Positions 34,160-46,460 of a DNA stretch of 64,000 nucleotides are shown one piece after another. A program made the position numbers and the translations under genes. Source of the stretch: Congeria kusceri (taxonomy: Eukaryota > Mollusca > Bivalvia > Myida > Dreissenidae); contig CM051033.1 in the NCBI GenBank assembly GCA_027627225.1, positions 13,768,558 to 13,832,557 of the forward strand. The letters run 5' to 3'. The notes below the pieces were generated by a model that saw nothing but the letters and a program-made list of their open reading frames with translations, made no database searches and was not told the origin of the DNA. Each line of letters begins with the position of its first letter. The stretch's first letter is position 1.

Positions 34160-36103
34160 ACATAAGACAGTGCCGGCGTTCCATACAAAGGTATATTCGT
34201 ACCCATTGTCTGTATCGCTTTTGCATTGGCGCATTCGCTGACCATCAGCTGGTACTACAGTGTGTTTACAGCTGCTTTGCTGAGTCCGGTAGTATTGTAA
34301 TCAGGCCATACCAATTTGATTATATGTTTGGCGTCCTCGGGCTGTAAGTTTTCGGATGCCTTAGCGAAAAAAATACCCACAATTTTGACAATGTAAAAAT
34401 TCGGAAAGCGTATAAAAAATTTGGAAAAGAAAAAACAAGAAAATTGACTGTTATGTGTTTTAACCATTATTTGTAAAAATAGTGCTCAATTATCGGTTGT
34501 CAATTTACACAGTTAAAATATTGTGTTAAAGTAGGTTCCCAATATGAAGATGATATATAATAGTTTTGCAAGTCAACATTTGCATTAGCTTGGACCACTG
34601 CCATGAATAAGCTGTGAAAGAAAAATGATTTTTTTTTTAATCGACTGATTGTTTTTTTCTTTCTGCCTGGCTGTTAGGTTTCGACGCTAAAAATAGAATC
34701 AAATGTGTAAGGCCTTATCCAATACCGGTAGTTTTGTTATTAGCACGCTTATCTTTCAGATTTATATAAATATCATATTGCAAAATAATTATGAGGTACT
34801 GCCCACTTGTCGTGGATTTTTTCAATAACGTACAATGAAATGATATAAAGGTTGTTTTTTTTTCGTGGTTGACATTGTCACATTTCATTATACATGGACG
34901 TTTAATGAATGTATAATGTATTCGGAAATACTGACGGCTTAGTTAGTAATACGTAGATTTGAAAAGATTTATTCTAACAGTAAGCCAGTCGTTGCGCCAT
35001 ATGTACTGGACAGGCTACAAATAATGGTGCGTTAAAGGCACCATGTCATCGAAATTCAGATATTAATGAGTGCGATACCCGTGTCTTTTGTGCTAATTTG
35101 TTTTTATCAAATATCTCATTGTGTATTATGTTATTTACTAATTATTTATTGCAAATGTCTTAGTATAGAGCATTTATATCAAATAATATTATTTATAGTG
35201 CAATATGAAGTCAATTTTTGTTGACACAGTCCGTTTAAGGTTTTGCTACTTAGACAGGCATAAAGCAACACAGCGCACAGGCGATGAATCAGACATTTCT
35301 GTCATATCAGAGAACATTTGTGGTTCCATGTGTTTGATCGAAGTTAAATAGAGCCCACCCGTTATTAATGTGTGAGTCGTTCACAAAATTTGAACTTCTC
35401 AGTGTTTTTTATCGGTAGACATAGTAAACCCCTGACACGTTTCAGACAGCCCCATGGCTTATACTATTCTTATGAATTTTAATTCAAGAGACCTATTCAC
35501 TGTTGTTCGTATTTAAAGTGTCAACAATATCTATAAGATACTAAAGCTTTAGAATTAACCAACCGAAAGGTTAGTTATTATATCTAAAAAAGAATTAAAA
35601 AAACAACAACACAAAACTCCGCCGGGACATGAACGACCAACGTATCAAAATTCTGTCACGCTAACCGCCGGACTTGTGTAATGAAACGTTACATTTTTAC
35701 ACTGTGTAAGTGATACACTTGTGTCAAAAATTATTGTGACAAACGTTTCTTAATTGTAACCATTTCCGTGTAGATGTTTCTTATAAATGACACATTATTT
35801 CCAATAAATGTGTGCTATATTGCTTCTTTACCGATAATGTACTTTCTTTTGTGGAATCTATGACAAAATCTGTATTGCATGTATATACTGCCACCAGGAC
35901 TACCGCGTCCAAGAGAATGTACCGCGAGACGTGTTATTGCATTCGTTTCGTTTAAGCATTACTACCATGGGTCCATAGTAAACGATTATTATTTAAAATA
36001 CAGGTTTTAACGTATTATAAAATATGCAAGAGAGCACAAACATGTTGGTCATTTAATAAATTTAATAAAGAAAATATATAATATATTACACGTTCTAACT
36101 CCC
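34160..36103. other. AT-rich non-coding region
   Basis: No supported exon. A weak tRNA-like string near 35620-35680 was not accepted. On the minus strand, ATTAAA at 36066-36061 and 36057-36052 could serve as a poly(A) signal for the gene ending at 36104. Confidence 0.4.
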
Positions 36104-36949
36104 TCAAAAATTCCGCGACACTTTCCGTAAATGCCTGATTCCCATTGTTATTTTCTTGGCCCTTTTCTCTGTTCCAAAGTTCTTCACACTAGTATTGTTG
36201 TCATGGTTCCCACCACAGCTAGGTTCCCTGCTGTCGTAAGATCGTGCCTTCGTTGTTTCCAGATCACTTGACTGACTAATGAAACGGTCTAAGTCGATGC
36301 CTTCCATATTGATCTGCTTCGCAGTGTTTGGCATCTCGAGACCATCGTTTGTTGTGACGTCTCTATATTTTCCTACCTTCGCATGATTCAGCATTATGTT
36401 CAACGTGCCATTGGTCCAGGTTTTGTTTTCTTTATGGAAGTAGTGGCCATTATTTAATTCATGCATTCGTGTATGAGCCCTGCGGACGTCCACATAGTCT
36501 CTGTGATCGGACTTAATGTCTACAGAATCCTTGGTAGTCGAGAGACTTGCAGTATCAATCTGATATCGCAGGAAGAAGTGTTTGCTGTTGACAGGGTCAA
36601 ATACATCGAGGTTTATTTCAACCTCAATTTGTTCAGGAACCTCGTCATGTTTATCGTCTTTTGTCTGCTCGTTGTCATTAAAAAGACTCGTTGAGGAATG
36701 GAATACTGCACATTTAGGATAATGAAGTAAAATACTTGATTGTGCTACGCTTGATATCGAACAGCTGTCATCAAACTGTGAATTCTCAGTTATGTTTTCT
36801 TCCGCTGGAACACAATCTGGCTTGCTGGTCTGCCTCTTGAACAAGCGGTGCCAACATTTTCTGTCCATTTTCAACTGTCTGCGTCGTTTTCGAACGGAAA
36901 TATTCGAATTCGAGCCTTCTTCAGAAGATTTTGCACAGCAATTTCCCAT
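36104..36949 (-). CDS. Intact single-exon gene, 281-aa protein with acylation-type N-terminus
   Basis: An uninterrupted minus-strand frame starts ATGGGAAATTGCTGTGCA and encodes 281 residues. The N-terminus MGNCCAKSSEEG has Gly2 followed by Cys4-Cys5, the pattern of N-myristoylated and palmitoylated membrane-anchored proteins. A basic cluster follows at about 20-45 (RKRRRQLKMDRKCWHRLFKR). The rest is mostly polar and probably disordered, with an acidic middle (about 95-125) and a basic C-terminus (KRAKKITMGIRHLRKVSRNF). No known domain or transmembrane segment is seen. Length, balanced codons and a clean ATG argue for a real gene; it could alternatively be a processed retrocopy. Likely role is a peripheral membrane adaptor, by inference only. 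Confidence 0.75.
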   Translation of the reverse strand: MGNCCAKSSEEGSNSNISVRKRRRQLKMDRKCWHRLFKRQTSKPDCVPAEENITENSQFDDSCSISSVAQSSILLHYPKCAVFHSSTSLFNDNEQTKDDKHDEVPEQIEVEINLDVFDPVNSKHFFLRYQIDTASLSTTKDSVDIKSDHRDYVDVRRAHTRMHELNNGHYFHKENKTWTNGTLNIMLNHAKVGKYRDVTTNDGLEMPNTAKQINMEGIDLDRFISQSSDLETTKARSYDSREPSCGGNHDNNTSVKNFGTEKRAKKITMGIRHLRKVSRNF

Positions 36950-37004
36950 TTGAGCGAAGCATAAAATGTGTGCGCCTGCTGTGTATTTGCGTAGTAATCT
37001 GTTC

Positions 37005-37089
37005 TGACGTCGTTGACTGGTAACGCCGTAACGTGAATGACACTATGACGTCAACATGTGTATTAAATTTTAACGACGTGATGACGTCA
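37005..37089. promoter_or_regulatory. Cluster of three CRE-like sites upstream of the 281-aa gene
   Basis: TGACGTCG (37005-37012), TGACGTCA (37046-37053) and TGACGTCA (37082-37089) lie 56-140 bp before the start codon at 36949. TGACGTCA is the palindromic CREB/ATF site. The spacing close to the ATG suggests promoter elements. The same octamer also occurs elsewhere in the window, so function is inferred. Confidence 0.45.
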
Positions 37090-37194
37090 TATCAATTTAA
37101 ATCAATATAGAACACATGGTTGGTGGCGGGATAGAGAAAAAACTGGTATATCCGGTGAGGTTTAGAAAATGAAAATAGGACGAGCTTTAGCTTT

Positions 37195-37262
37195 ATTTTA
37201 CTCGTGATCATAGAAAAGATATATTTTCACTCGTAGTGCAGCTATGAACACTCGTGAAATAA
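37195..37262. repeat. Relic of the CGAGTG palindrome family
   Basis: ACTCGTGATCATAGAAAAGA and TTTTCACTCGTAGTGCAGCT match one arm and the loop of the palindromes at 51849-51969 and 56539-56680. The second arm is reduced to ACTCGTGAAATAA. Confidence 0.7.
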
Positions 37263-37844
37263 GTTATGGTTGTAGAATACTTTTACCGAAAATAACTAAC
37301 ATATTGAGGTAACAGTATTATACAAGTGTTTTACACCATATTTAGCGTTTAAATTTAGTTTTACTTTATACGCAGGCTACTTTTTGCACGGTTAGGCTCC
37401 GCCCACCAGTGAAATCACAGTTATTGAACACCGCAGAACAAAGAAAACTCTCTGAAATATGCTATAAAATAAAATCTTAAACCGAAATAAACAAATATCC
37501 CCTATGACTATGTTCCTATAGCTGTTGAACTGTGATTGCCCGGACAGCCTTCTATTAAACCACGATTGGGTTGATGGATATAGCCAATATGAATGACGGA
37601 AAACTAACGTGGATAAAAACATCTTTAATATAAACATAATAATTGAAGACACTTGACGTTGATTACTTGTTTTGCTTTGATAAACACAAAAAAAATAATC
37701 TATTTAATGCTGAAATACTAAATAAACATTTTTTTTATCATATTGTCAATGCTTAATACAATAAACACATCGCCAACGACTGGTGTCCTGTTACCGCCAT
37801 CGTAGTTTCGCGACTTCCACCTGTGCTTATGAAGGGGCGCCAGA
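37263..37844. other. Non-coding stretch
   Basis: AT-rich; no supported feature. Confidence 0.4.
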
Positions 37845-38140
37845 GCGCCGACGAGATACGCCGAAGCGCCGACACGATACGCCGGAGCAATATAAACGTC
37901 GCAATCTCGTGTTGTTGTTTTTTATGTGACTATAAAATTGGGGGAAGATACGACGAGACGACGTTTATATCGCTTCAGCGTATCGTGTCGGCGCTTCGGC
38001 GTTTCTTGTCGTCGCTTTGGCGTATCGCGTCGGCGCTTTGGCGTGTCGTCTCGGCGCGTTGGCGAATCGTCTCGGCGCGTCGGCGCCGTATTATTTCTGA
38101 GGTCGAAATCGCGCCGAGACGATATGCCGGCGCACCGAGC
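37845..38140. repeat. GC-rich inverted minisatellite
   Basis: GCGCCGACGAGATACGCCG (37845) through AATATAAACGTCG (37901) is inverted at about 37959-38014 with a loop of about 57 nt. The right arm continues as five 21-bp units (GCGTATCGTGTCGGCGCTTCG type) to about 38083. A last inverted fragment GCGCCGAGACGATATGCC ends near 38127. Local GC content is far above the flanks. The long Arg/Ser-rich frames here come from the period. Confidence 0.85.
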
Positions 38141-39849
38141 TATGTGTCAATATCGTGTTCGTTAATCGATGATTATGACAAAAGGCGTAGCAGTTAAGTA
38201 AACAATATATCGTTGTATTATATGCTTTTCAGAGAAATTTATGAAACTGTATGGAAGTGTTAGGCCAGAGTTTTTTTTTTATCTATCGGTTCTCGGATAT
38301 TTTTGGAAAAATGTCCAGCTGGAGGAGGGAAAAAGATAAAATTAGAATTAACACAGACTTGAGAAAATTAATGACTAGAACTTCACAAATGGAAATGGAC
38401 AGTGAACCTTTGTAAATTATTGCTTACACAAATCGAAATACACAACATTAACGTCATCATTGCATGATAACCATGACATCAATACAAAGAATAATAACAT
38501 TAAAAGGCAGCGTTTATAATATAAAAACTACTGTTAAATAATGCTTACACTTAAATACAGTTCGTAAGATATCGCTGGATAGTGGCCATATTATATGTAT
38601 AACAGCCTGTTTAATGAAGAGTTTCATATATATAAATCAATATAGTTACACCAATGAAATTTGTTAATTAGAATATTGAAAATTATAAATGTGTATTTAA
38701 GACAATGATTTTAAGATCCTAATTTGTTTTAACTGAGTATTTTCTTCTGACTTAAAGTATTGCAGATGTATAAAATAACAGAGAGCAGATCATATGAATC
38801 ATACAGCGATATACATATAGTCACAATGCATGTTACATAAAATTAAGCCATTTCTTCAGCTTTCACAAAGTCATTTTTACGATATCGGTTACATTCTACT
38901 TTTTTTTTGCTTTTTGGAAAAAATCGGGTGGGCGGATCAGAGAACCTAGAAATCAACAAACTCTCGCCTTAGTAGGCATAAAAGGAAGGTTAAGTTCGGT
39001 TTTTGGCATAATTTCTCATTTCGTACTTGAGTTATCGGTAAACCCCGTCAGGCGACACATCCGACTGGCGGAGTTCTAGTATTTATTATATTTTTTGTTT
39101 CACAGCATATAAGGGTTTGCTACTCCAGACGCTTTATAAATTGAAAAAGAAGACATTTCTAAATTATAATATTCTGTGATTAACTTCCTTTAAGCATTTA
39201 AAAACATTACCAAACATTATCGCACAACACTTTTGCTAATTAAAAAGCTTGCAGCATTGTCGTTGCATTCATTATAATGTTGTTGTTTTTTCAATTTAGC
39301 ATATTGTTTGCTTTTTAGGTTTAAAATGATTTTTGTTTAACGCCAGAGTTATTTCTCTTCGACAAATTAACATACTATCTACCACAGAGATTGCCCGGTA
39401 ATAAAACTGATAACCATCATTGTTCACTATTTACCCGGTAGGTACATTCGGAGAATGTGGTGTTTATGAAAATGTAATGACAGAATTTCGGAATGTCATT
39501 AAAAGTAAGATAATTATGTTTGTACCCCAAAAGAAAGACCACGATAGTGTACTCCGGACATAGGAAGAAGGCTCACCAGGTTTCTTGCCCGATAATAATT
39601 TTCATTTTTAATTGAAAGTTGGTTAGACAGGCCTTATATATGTAATTCTTACATAATATTTTAGCTGCTGTAAGCGGCTGCCTAACACCAGTTAATGTTT
39701 TAAAGAGTGGCGTACATTTTACAATAGACCTTAATTCACCAGCTGCACATTTGACAACCTATACATTTCAAAACGGCATTATTGAGAGACAAAAACTAAC
39801 CTAACTACCAGCAACTACTAACTGCAATTCAGTTTGTCCGGGCGTGAAA
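38141..39849. other. AT-rich non-coding region
   Basis: No supported gene, RNA or named repeat. Confidence 0.4.
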
Positions 39850-40890
39850 CGAATTTCCCCGATGATTTTGACCATCATACTCCATGTCCGTCCATCCGTC
39901 CTTCCGTCCTACCATCTTTTCGTCCTTCCGTCCGTCCAGCACTTCGTTTTCGCGCGAGATATCAGAAACTAATTATCCGAATTTGATGAAACCTTTACAT
40001 GCAGTATTCCTATACGTTGGACATGCGCATGTTGTCAGGTCGTTCCGGTCCGATGATATTTTAGGGAGTTATTGCCCTTTGATTAGAAATAGCATATTTT
40101 CTAAGGAAATTTTCATTTCCGCGCGAGATTTCAGGAACTAATAACCCGAATTCAATAAAACTTTATGTGCAGTTTCCCTACCAAGGGGACATGCGCACAT
40201 TGTCAGGTTGTTCCGGTCTGTTGAATTTTCAGGGAGTTATTGCCCTTTAATTAGTAATTGGCTTATTTTGCTTGTCCACAATATATGTATAACTTGGCCA
40301 TGGATGGAGGGATCTTAAATTACTTGGTACAAATGTTTGCTGTAATTAGCTGGTGTGTACCTCTCATGAATCAGGTCCCTAGGTCAAAGGTCAAGGTTAC
40401 ATCTGGATGACAAAGGTCAAAATTGACACTTTGCTTGTCTGCGCTTTATCGTGCCATGGATTGTAAAAACTACTTAGCACAAGTGTTAACCTGAATGAGA
40501 GAACATATAGTGCACGTAAACTAGATCCATGTCAAAGGTCAAGGTCACACTTAGAGATCAAAGGTCAAAATCAGTTTTTCGCTTGTCCTGACTATAACAT
40601 GGTAATAGATGGAAATATTTCCAATTAAATGGCACAAATGTTTGCCTAAATGAGACGGCATGTTACGAGCATGTATTAGATCTGTAGGTCAAGGTCAATG
40701 TCATACTTAAAGGTCAAAAGTCGAAATTGGCCTTTTGCTTGTCCGGACTTTTAACTTCTTGAATGGATTTTACGACTTTACACGAATGTTAGCCTCATCA
40801 TGACAACATGTCTCCGTATGAATCAGGTGCTTAGGTTTCAGGTCAAGGTCACATTTAGAGGGCAAAGCGGCATCGGGGAGTATCCATCGG
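39850..40890. mobile_element. Pearl-like tandem-core element 3
   Basis: The left end TTTCCCCGATG leads into a (TCCG)n-like tract (39887-39935). Two units of about 170 bp (GCGCGAGATATCAG, GGACATGCGCA, GGGAGTTATTGCCCTTT) and then four of about 155 bp (CATGGATGG, AGGTCAAGGTCACA) follow. The right end GCATCGGGGAGTAT inverts the left CCCCGATG. Same plan as the other tandem-core elements but unrelated unit sequence. Confidence 0.7.
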
Positions 40891-42084
40891 TTCTTCCGAT
40901 ATTGTTAAATCTGATTTTATTACGTGGCAATATCTATTTTAACGCCGCATTTTGAAGATTATAAATCGCCAAGCAATGTCTCTGTTCAAGTTATATTTAT
41001 AATGTTGACACAAATATTATAGTAAAACACGGAATGAATGATTTAATTAAATGAAGTTTTACGATTATTTTCGTTTAATGTTTAACTTTTTGGAAAGAAC
41101 ATATTATTATGTATAACAAGTCATGTTTGCTGGTTCTGGCTTCTTAAACAGAATATAAATTCAGTGATTTTTATTTTCTTCACATAAGAACACTGAACGA
41201 GCTATTAGTGCAAGTTCTATACTGTTTTACCAATAAAACATTTGTTAGTTTATAACCACTTCATTTTATGTGACATATGATATGGCATACCTCTCTATAT
41301 GCTTAGATTGTCCATGATAACGCGTCGGTGTTTTCATTTAAAGTTAATTATATGGTCATTACGGTGACTTCATACAATTTGATTTTATTTATTGGTTCTA
41401 ATATACAATTTTAAAAATTGAAGTGCCGATTGTACTAAGTTATTTGGACGAGTCGATAAGATCCATCTGACGCAATGATATTGAACACTTCACTAAAATT
41501 TTCATTAACTACTAGCACAAACGAATGTTATAACAGTCATTGAATTTTATTCTTTATATCTAATATTAAAAACTGTAGACAGATTTTCGTTTAGATACAA
41601 TCTCAATAAACCTTTCGAATTTGTTCTGTTTAATTTAAACTTGTTTGGCTATAAACATTTGAATTGTGTGAGTTGTGCCCAATTACGCAATAGCGAACAA
41701 CGGCTGTACCTTCAGCGCTTTGATAATATTCACTTGTTAACTGCCTTAATAAGAATTGATCAGTACTATAAGAAGAAATGAAATGCGATTTATTCAATGA
41801 TGACTCAATGATATATATTAAGTTTTGCTTGTGTTGCAAAACTTTTTTAACCAAGTATTTATCCTGAGGTAGATCCATGGGCATTGAGAAAGTTTATTCT
41901 AAAAACATACAAATATATTCAACGAAAGTATGGCTTTACTGTGTATATTAGCAGTTTTATCATCGATTGTTAGTGCTTAGTAGCCTACAGAGTCAAAAGT
42001 AGGTCATACGACGCGTGCTCTCGATTTTCCATTCATCGTTTTAAAATTAACTACCATATACATTATAGTAATTTGCATAGCTGT
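40891..42084. other. AT-rich non-coding region
   Basis: No supported feature. Confidence 0.4.
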
Positions 42085-45000
42085 TTGTGTGAAACAAACA
42101 TTAACGGATTAGTTTATTTCACGTGTTTTTCATGATATTGCTGATGGCATAGTATTGTATATAAAAACGAGTATGATATCAGATTGCCGAGATACTATTT
42201 TATATATTGCGTATGTTTCACCAGAAGGGTCTAATATTTATAGTGACAGAGAAATTGATGATGGAATCAGTTCTTTAGATAACTCTTTTAGACTTGTATT
42301 GAGATCATACCCTCACTGCAATTTATATATAGCAGGCGACAATAATGCTCGCACATCTAACTTACTTGATTATAACCCATCAGGCAGCATCGATTTTGTC
42401 TTTAACACTTCTACAGCTGATTATGAATCAGATTATTTTGAGCTCTCAAGGAATAACGAGGACGTAAAGTACAATACGTTTGGTAAAAAACTTATCCACC
42501 TCTGCTGTACATATAGCGTACTTTTTTTTTTTAATGGGCGACTCTTTGATGACGTGGAGGTAAACTTTACGTACCTGAGTGACAATGGGGCTAGCGTTGT
42601 TGACTATCATATCGTATCGTCTGACATAATCAGTTATGTAACGCACTTTGCTGTTGATTTACGCGATGAATCTGATAATCTACCATTGACGCCATGTTTA
42701 ACGTTTCCTGGTCGTATTAGAGGAGATCCAATTTCAGGTTTGTGCAGTAGTCTTAACGATAAGGTGGAGTGCGTCCAGTTAGATAAATTTAAATGGAAAG
42801 AAATTTATCGACAAGATTTTCTCGATAAATTTACGTCATTAATTAGCAACTGTAGAGAGGAAATTACGCTATCTTTACAATAAAATGTTAACGAGGCAGT
42901 AAATAAAATATTGTATTTTTACCAAAATGCGGAAATCAAAATGAAATGCACTCTAAGTAGGACTGTATCTTAACCACATAGATATCCTAACCAGCCGTGG
43001 TGGAATAGTGAGTGCAATTATGTCAAACACCATAAGTACTCCCTACTAAGGCGATTCCGATGGACCAGCTTATCGGCTGATTTAAAGTTATATATACTAG
43101 CACGAAAAGAATTTAAACGTATTTGTGATTTAAAGCGTACTCAACATCAAGAGTCTATGCGAAACAAACTAATTAATTCTAGAAATAGCGCATTTTTGGA
43201 GAACTATTAAGCTAAGTAAGCAGTTTGATAAGACAGAAAATTCATCACATATTTCTCATGATAAGTGGGTAGAATACTTCAAAGATTTACTACATAAGCC
43301 AAATTTGCCATTGTCTTTACTGGATAATTCTATGGAACAATCAAATACCGAACAGCAGGGTGATAATATATTAAATTTTGTTTTATTATCCGAGGTACAA
43401 AGTAGCATACACAAGCTTAAATCGGGCAAGTCTCAAGGCAATGACGGAGTAAGTGCCGAATTTTACAAAAATACATGTACGATTATTTCACCAATATTAT
43501 GTGGTCTTTTTAACGTTATTCTAAATACTGGCGTCTATCCCGATAGCTGGCGCGAATGCGTTATTGTCACGGTAAATAACTCCGGTTCAAAAGCGGATCC
43601 TTCCAACTATAGAGGAATCTCTATGATAAACATGTATAAATTGTTTTCAAATATCATTTATTCTAGGTTATGCTTATTGGCAGAGACATTAAATAAAATC
43701 GAAGAATCGCAGGCCGGTTTTCGGCCTGGGTATTCTACAGTAGATAATATGTTCACGTTACAAAGTATGATTCAAAAATATACCTCAAAGTCTGGTGGTA
43801 GATTTTATGTTCTATATATAGACTTCAAACGGGCCTTCGATGGGCTTATGCACCATACATTGTTTGAAATTCTGTATAAAATAGGTAAACGGGGTAAATT
43901 TTAAAATGTAATTGTAGCTATATACGCAGACTTATTCACCCGTGTGCGTATATCCCAAAATACAGTGAGTAAACCTTTTTAATGTAATATTGGAACCAAA
44001 CAAGGGGACGTAAGCAGCACGCGATAATTTTTAATTTATTTATAAACGAGTTGTCTCTCTTTTTTGAGGAAAACGGGTCATAGGGATATTTTCATTACGC
44101 AAGATATTTCTGATATCGTATGTATTTTATGTATTTTATATGCAGACGATGTAGCGAATTGTGCTGATACAGCAGTAGAACTACAATTGCATCTTAACAG
44201 CATCTCTGAATTCTGTGCAAATACAGGGATGAATATAAATCAAAAGAAAACGGAAATCATTGTTTTCAGAAATGGCGGGCCTCTTCGTTCTTACGAACGC
44301 TGGTTATACAATGGCGAGGCTGTAAATGCTACATCCGTGTATAAATATATGGGTTTACTCTTCACTCCCACTCTCTCATGGACAAAAGCTAAACAAAAAC
44401 TAGCTGCACAGGCTAAAAAGTCAATTAATGCAATAAAAAAATGTTTTAGATGTCATTCGGTAGCTTCCATAGGGAAGAATTTTTCAAACTATTTGACTCA
44501 ATGGTGAAGCCTATACTCATGTACGGAGCTCAAATATGGGGTTTTGAATTTTCTGAAAAAATCGGACGTGTTCAAATACAATGTTGAATTTTTTTTCTAG
44601 GTGTTAGTATTTCTGTTAATGATTGTATGGCGCTGGGAGAGTGTGTGCGATTTCCGCTTTGTGTTGACTATTTGACAATTTGCATACAATATTGGTGTAA
44701 AATATTGCACATGCCAAATCATAGGTACCCACGCAACTGTTATTTAATGCTTAAACAACATGATGATATCGGTAGAGTTAACTGGGCTACTGGTGTTAAA
44801 AATTTGCTTTTCAAACATGGTTTTGGTAACGTTTGGATATCCCAAGAAATTGGTACTGTTAATGTTTATCTAGAAACTTTTAAGCAACGAATACGTGATA
44901 TTAAATATCAAACTTGCATTCACAGTGTAAACTCAACTCGTTGTGATACACATTGGCATTTTAAGTCATTGCTAAACCCAGAAAAATACTTATCTGTTAA

Positions 45001-45440
45001 CAGTCCATTTTGTTATCGTAAAAGCTTTGTTTAATTTAGATGTTCTGACCATAAATTTGCCATAGAAACCGGAAGAAATGCAGGTATTTTAAGAGAAGAA
45101 TGTTATTGTACTTTTTGTCTAGAACAATTGGACATAAGAACAGAAGAAACAGAATTTCTTGTTTTTTTGAGTGTTCAAAATATATACAAAAACGCAATTC
45201 ATATTTGTATTAATGGTTTAACGGCAAAAGTGATTATAAATCTTATGCAATCCACAAATGAAGTTGTACTACAGAAACTAATGACATACATTTTTCAGTT
45301 AATGAAAACATAGACATCGTTTAACATGTTGATTGTGAATGATTGTGAGACACAACCTTTCATTTTATAGTTTTATTGTATGTTGTCTTTTGCGCCGGTG
45401 GCCTTTATTTACAAAATAAACTTTCTGTTCTGTTCTGTCA
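42085..45440 (+). mobile_element. Non-LTR retrotransposon (LINE) relic 2 with endonuclease
   Basis: The frame at 42155-42883 is most of an APE-type endonuclease (YIAYVSPEGS, YIAGDNNARTS, and the GASVVDYHIVSSD segment that carries the late Asp motif). RT follows: KLKSGKSQGNDGVSAEFY, SNYRGISMINMYKLFS, SQAGFRPGYSTVDN, YVLYIDFKRAFDGL (motif A, about 43807-43848), GTKQGD, LYADDVANCAD (about 44139-44171). Frameshifts near 42885, 43905, 44060 and 44505 and a small in-frame duplication (VCILCILYADD) inactivate it. The 3' end has AATAAAC and a (TTCTG)n tail near 45414-45438. Endonuclease N-terminus is degraded. Confidence 0.9.
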
Positions 45441-46460
45441 AAATATTCAGAAGAAGAATTAGTAAGACAAGAATAACACTTTTGCAACGACTCGAAAATA
45501 ACCGATGGAGCGCATTAATTTAGTGGTCCTATTCGAGGACACACAAAGTAAATATTTCGTTTACATACAAGTAAGTAGCGAAAGTAGAGGTGTGATTAAG
45601 GTTGAAACTAAAACTTTTTATAAATTAACATTTTAAATACTGTAATTGTAATAAATCACTTTTTTTATAAAATTATAATACACATGACATGTAACATCTT
45701 ATATAATTAAAAGGTAGGAAAACAGGCGTGAAATTTTGCTGTTTTGAAGAAGAAGCCTTCCTGGTTTCGATTTACTGACTTGTTGCCTGCATAGAGAAGA
45801 TGTAGTTCCAGTGGTACAGGTTCTAAAAGTTACCCTTTCAAAAGACCGTTGGCGGAAGCAACAATCCAAAGGAAAAGCTACCAGCTTCTTTGAGTTGAGA
45901 CAAATCTGTCTAATATATCGCGTTAATACTTAAGAACATTATTCTTTTAAATGTTGGCGATACGCATGCTTAACACGTTTACTTTATTCGAAATACTAAA
46001 TTCATGATGGGAATACTGTCCCGAAAAGGATCATCCCATGCGAGCCATACTTAACATGACCAAACTACTATATACATATGATGCACCTATCAATATTTTC
46101 CCGCAGGTGGGAGTGGCGGGCGAACCCAGGGGAATTTGGCTAATTGTATTTTTGGAAGTCTAATTCCCCACCCTAGAGCCAAGCATTTTTTTAAAAGTAC
46201 TTTTGGCATATTTTTTTGCTTCCATATTGTTTAAAATGTTTAACGAAGTCACGCGGAATTTGTTTCTCAACAAACCATAGAAATACATCAACTTTACACT
46301 TTTGGAGATTCGTCAATAATCAACTACGAAACTATGTACATGCCTAAAAACAATAGTGTTTGTTGTCGTAAAATGACTAATGTTTGAGGAATTGAATGCC
46401 GTTAAATTAAAATCATTTTTGGGTTTACTGACCAGTATAAACAAGAATATCAGTAAAAAT
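45441..46460. other. Non-coding stretch
   Basis: AT-rich; no supported feature. Confidence 0.4.

Noticed and set aside
33128..34234. Long frames on both strands encoding YKEMSTS or DISLYAV repeats
   Set aside because: They follow from a 21-bp (seven-codon) minisatellite open in several frames; no leader, splice or codon signal.
35620..35680. Possible tRNA-like segment on the minus strand (GGCGGTTAGCGTGAC, GGTCGTTCATGTCCCGG)
   Set aside because: B box is poor, stems do not form, and no SINE body follows; too weak to annotate.
37823..38197. 124-aa Arg/Ser-rich protein
   Set aside because: Frame produced by the GC-rich 21-bp inverted minisatellite.
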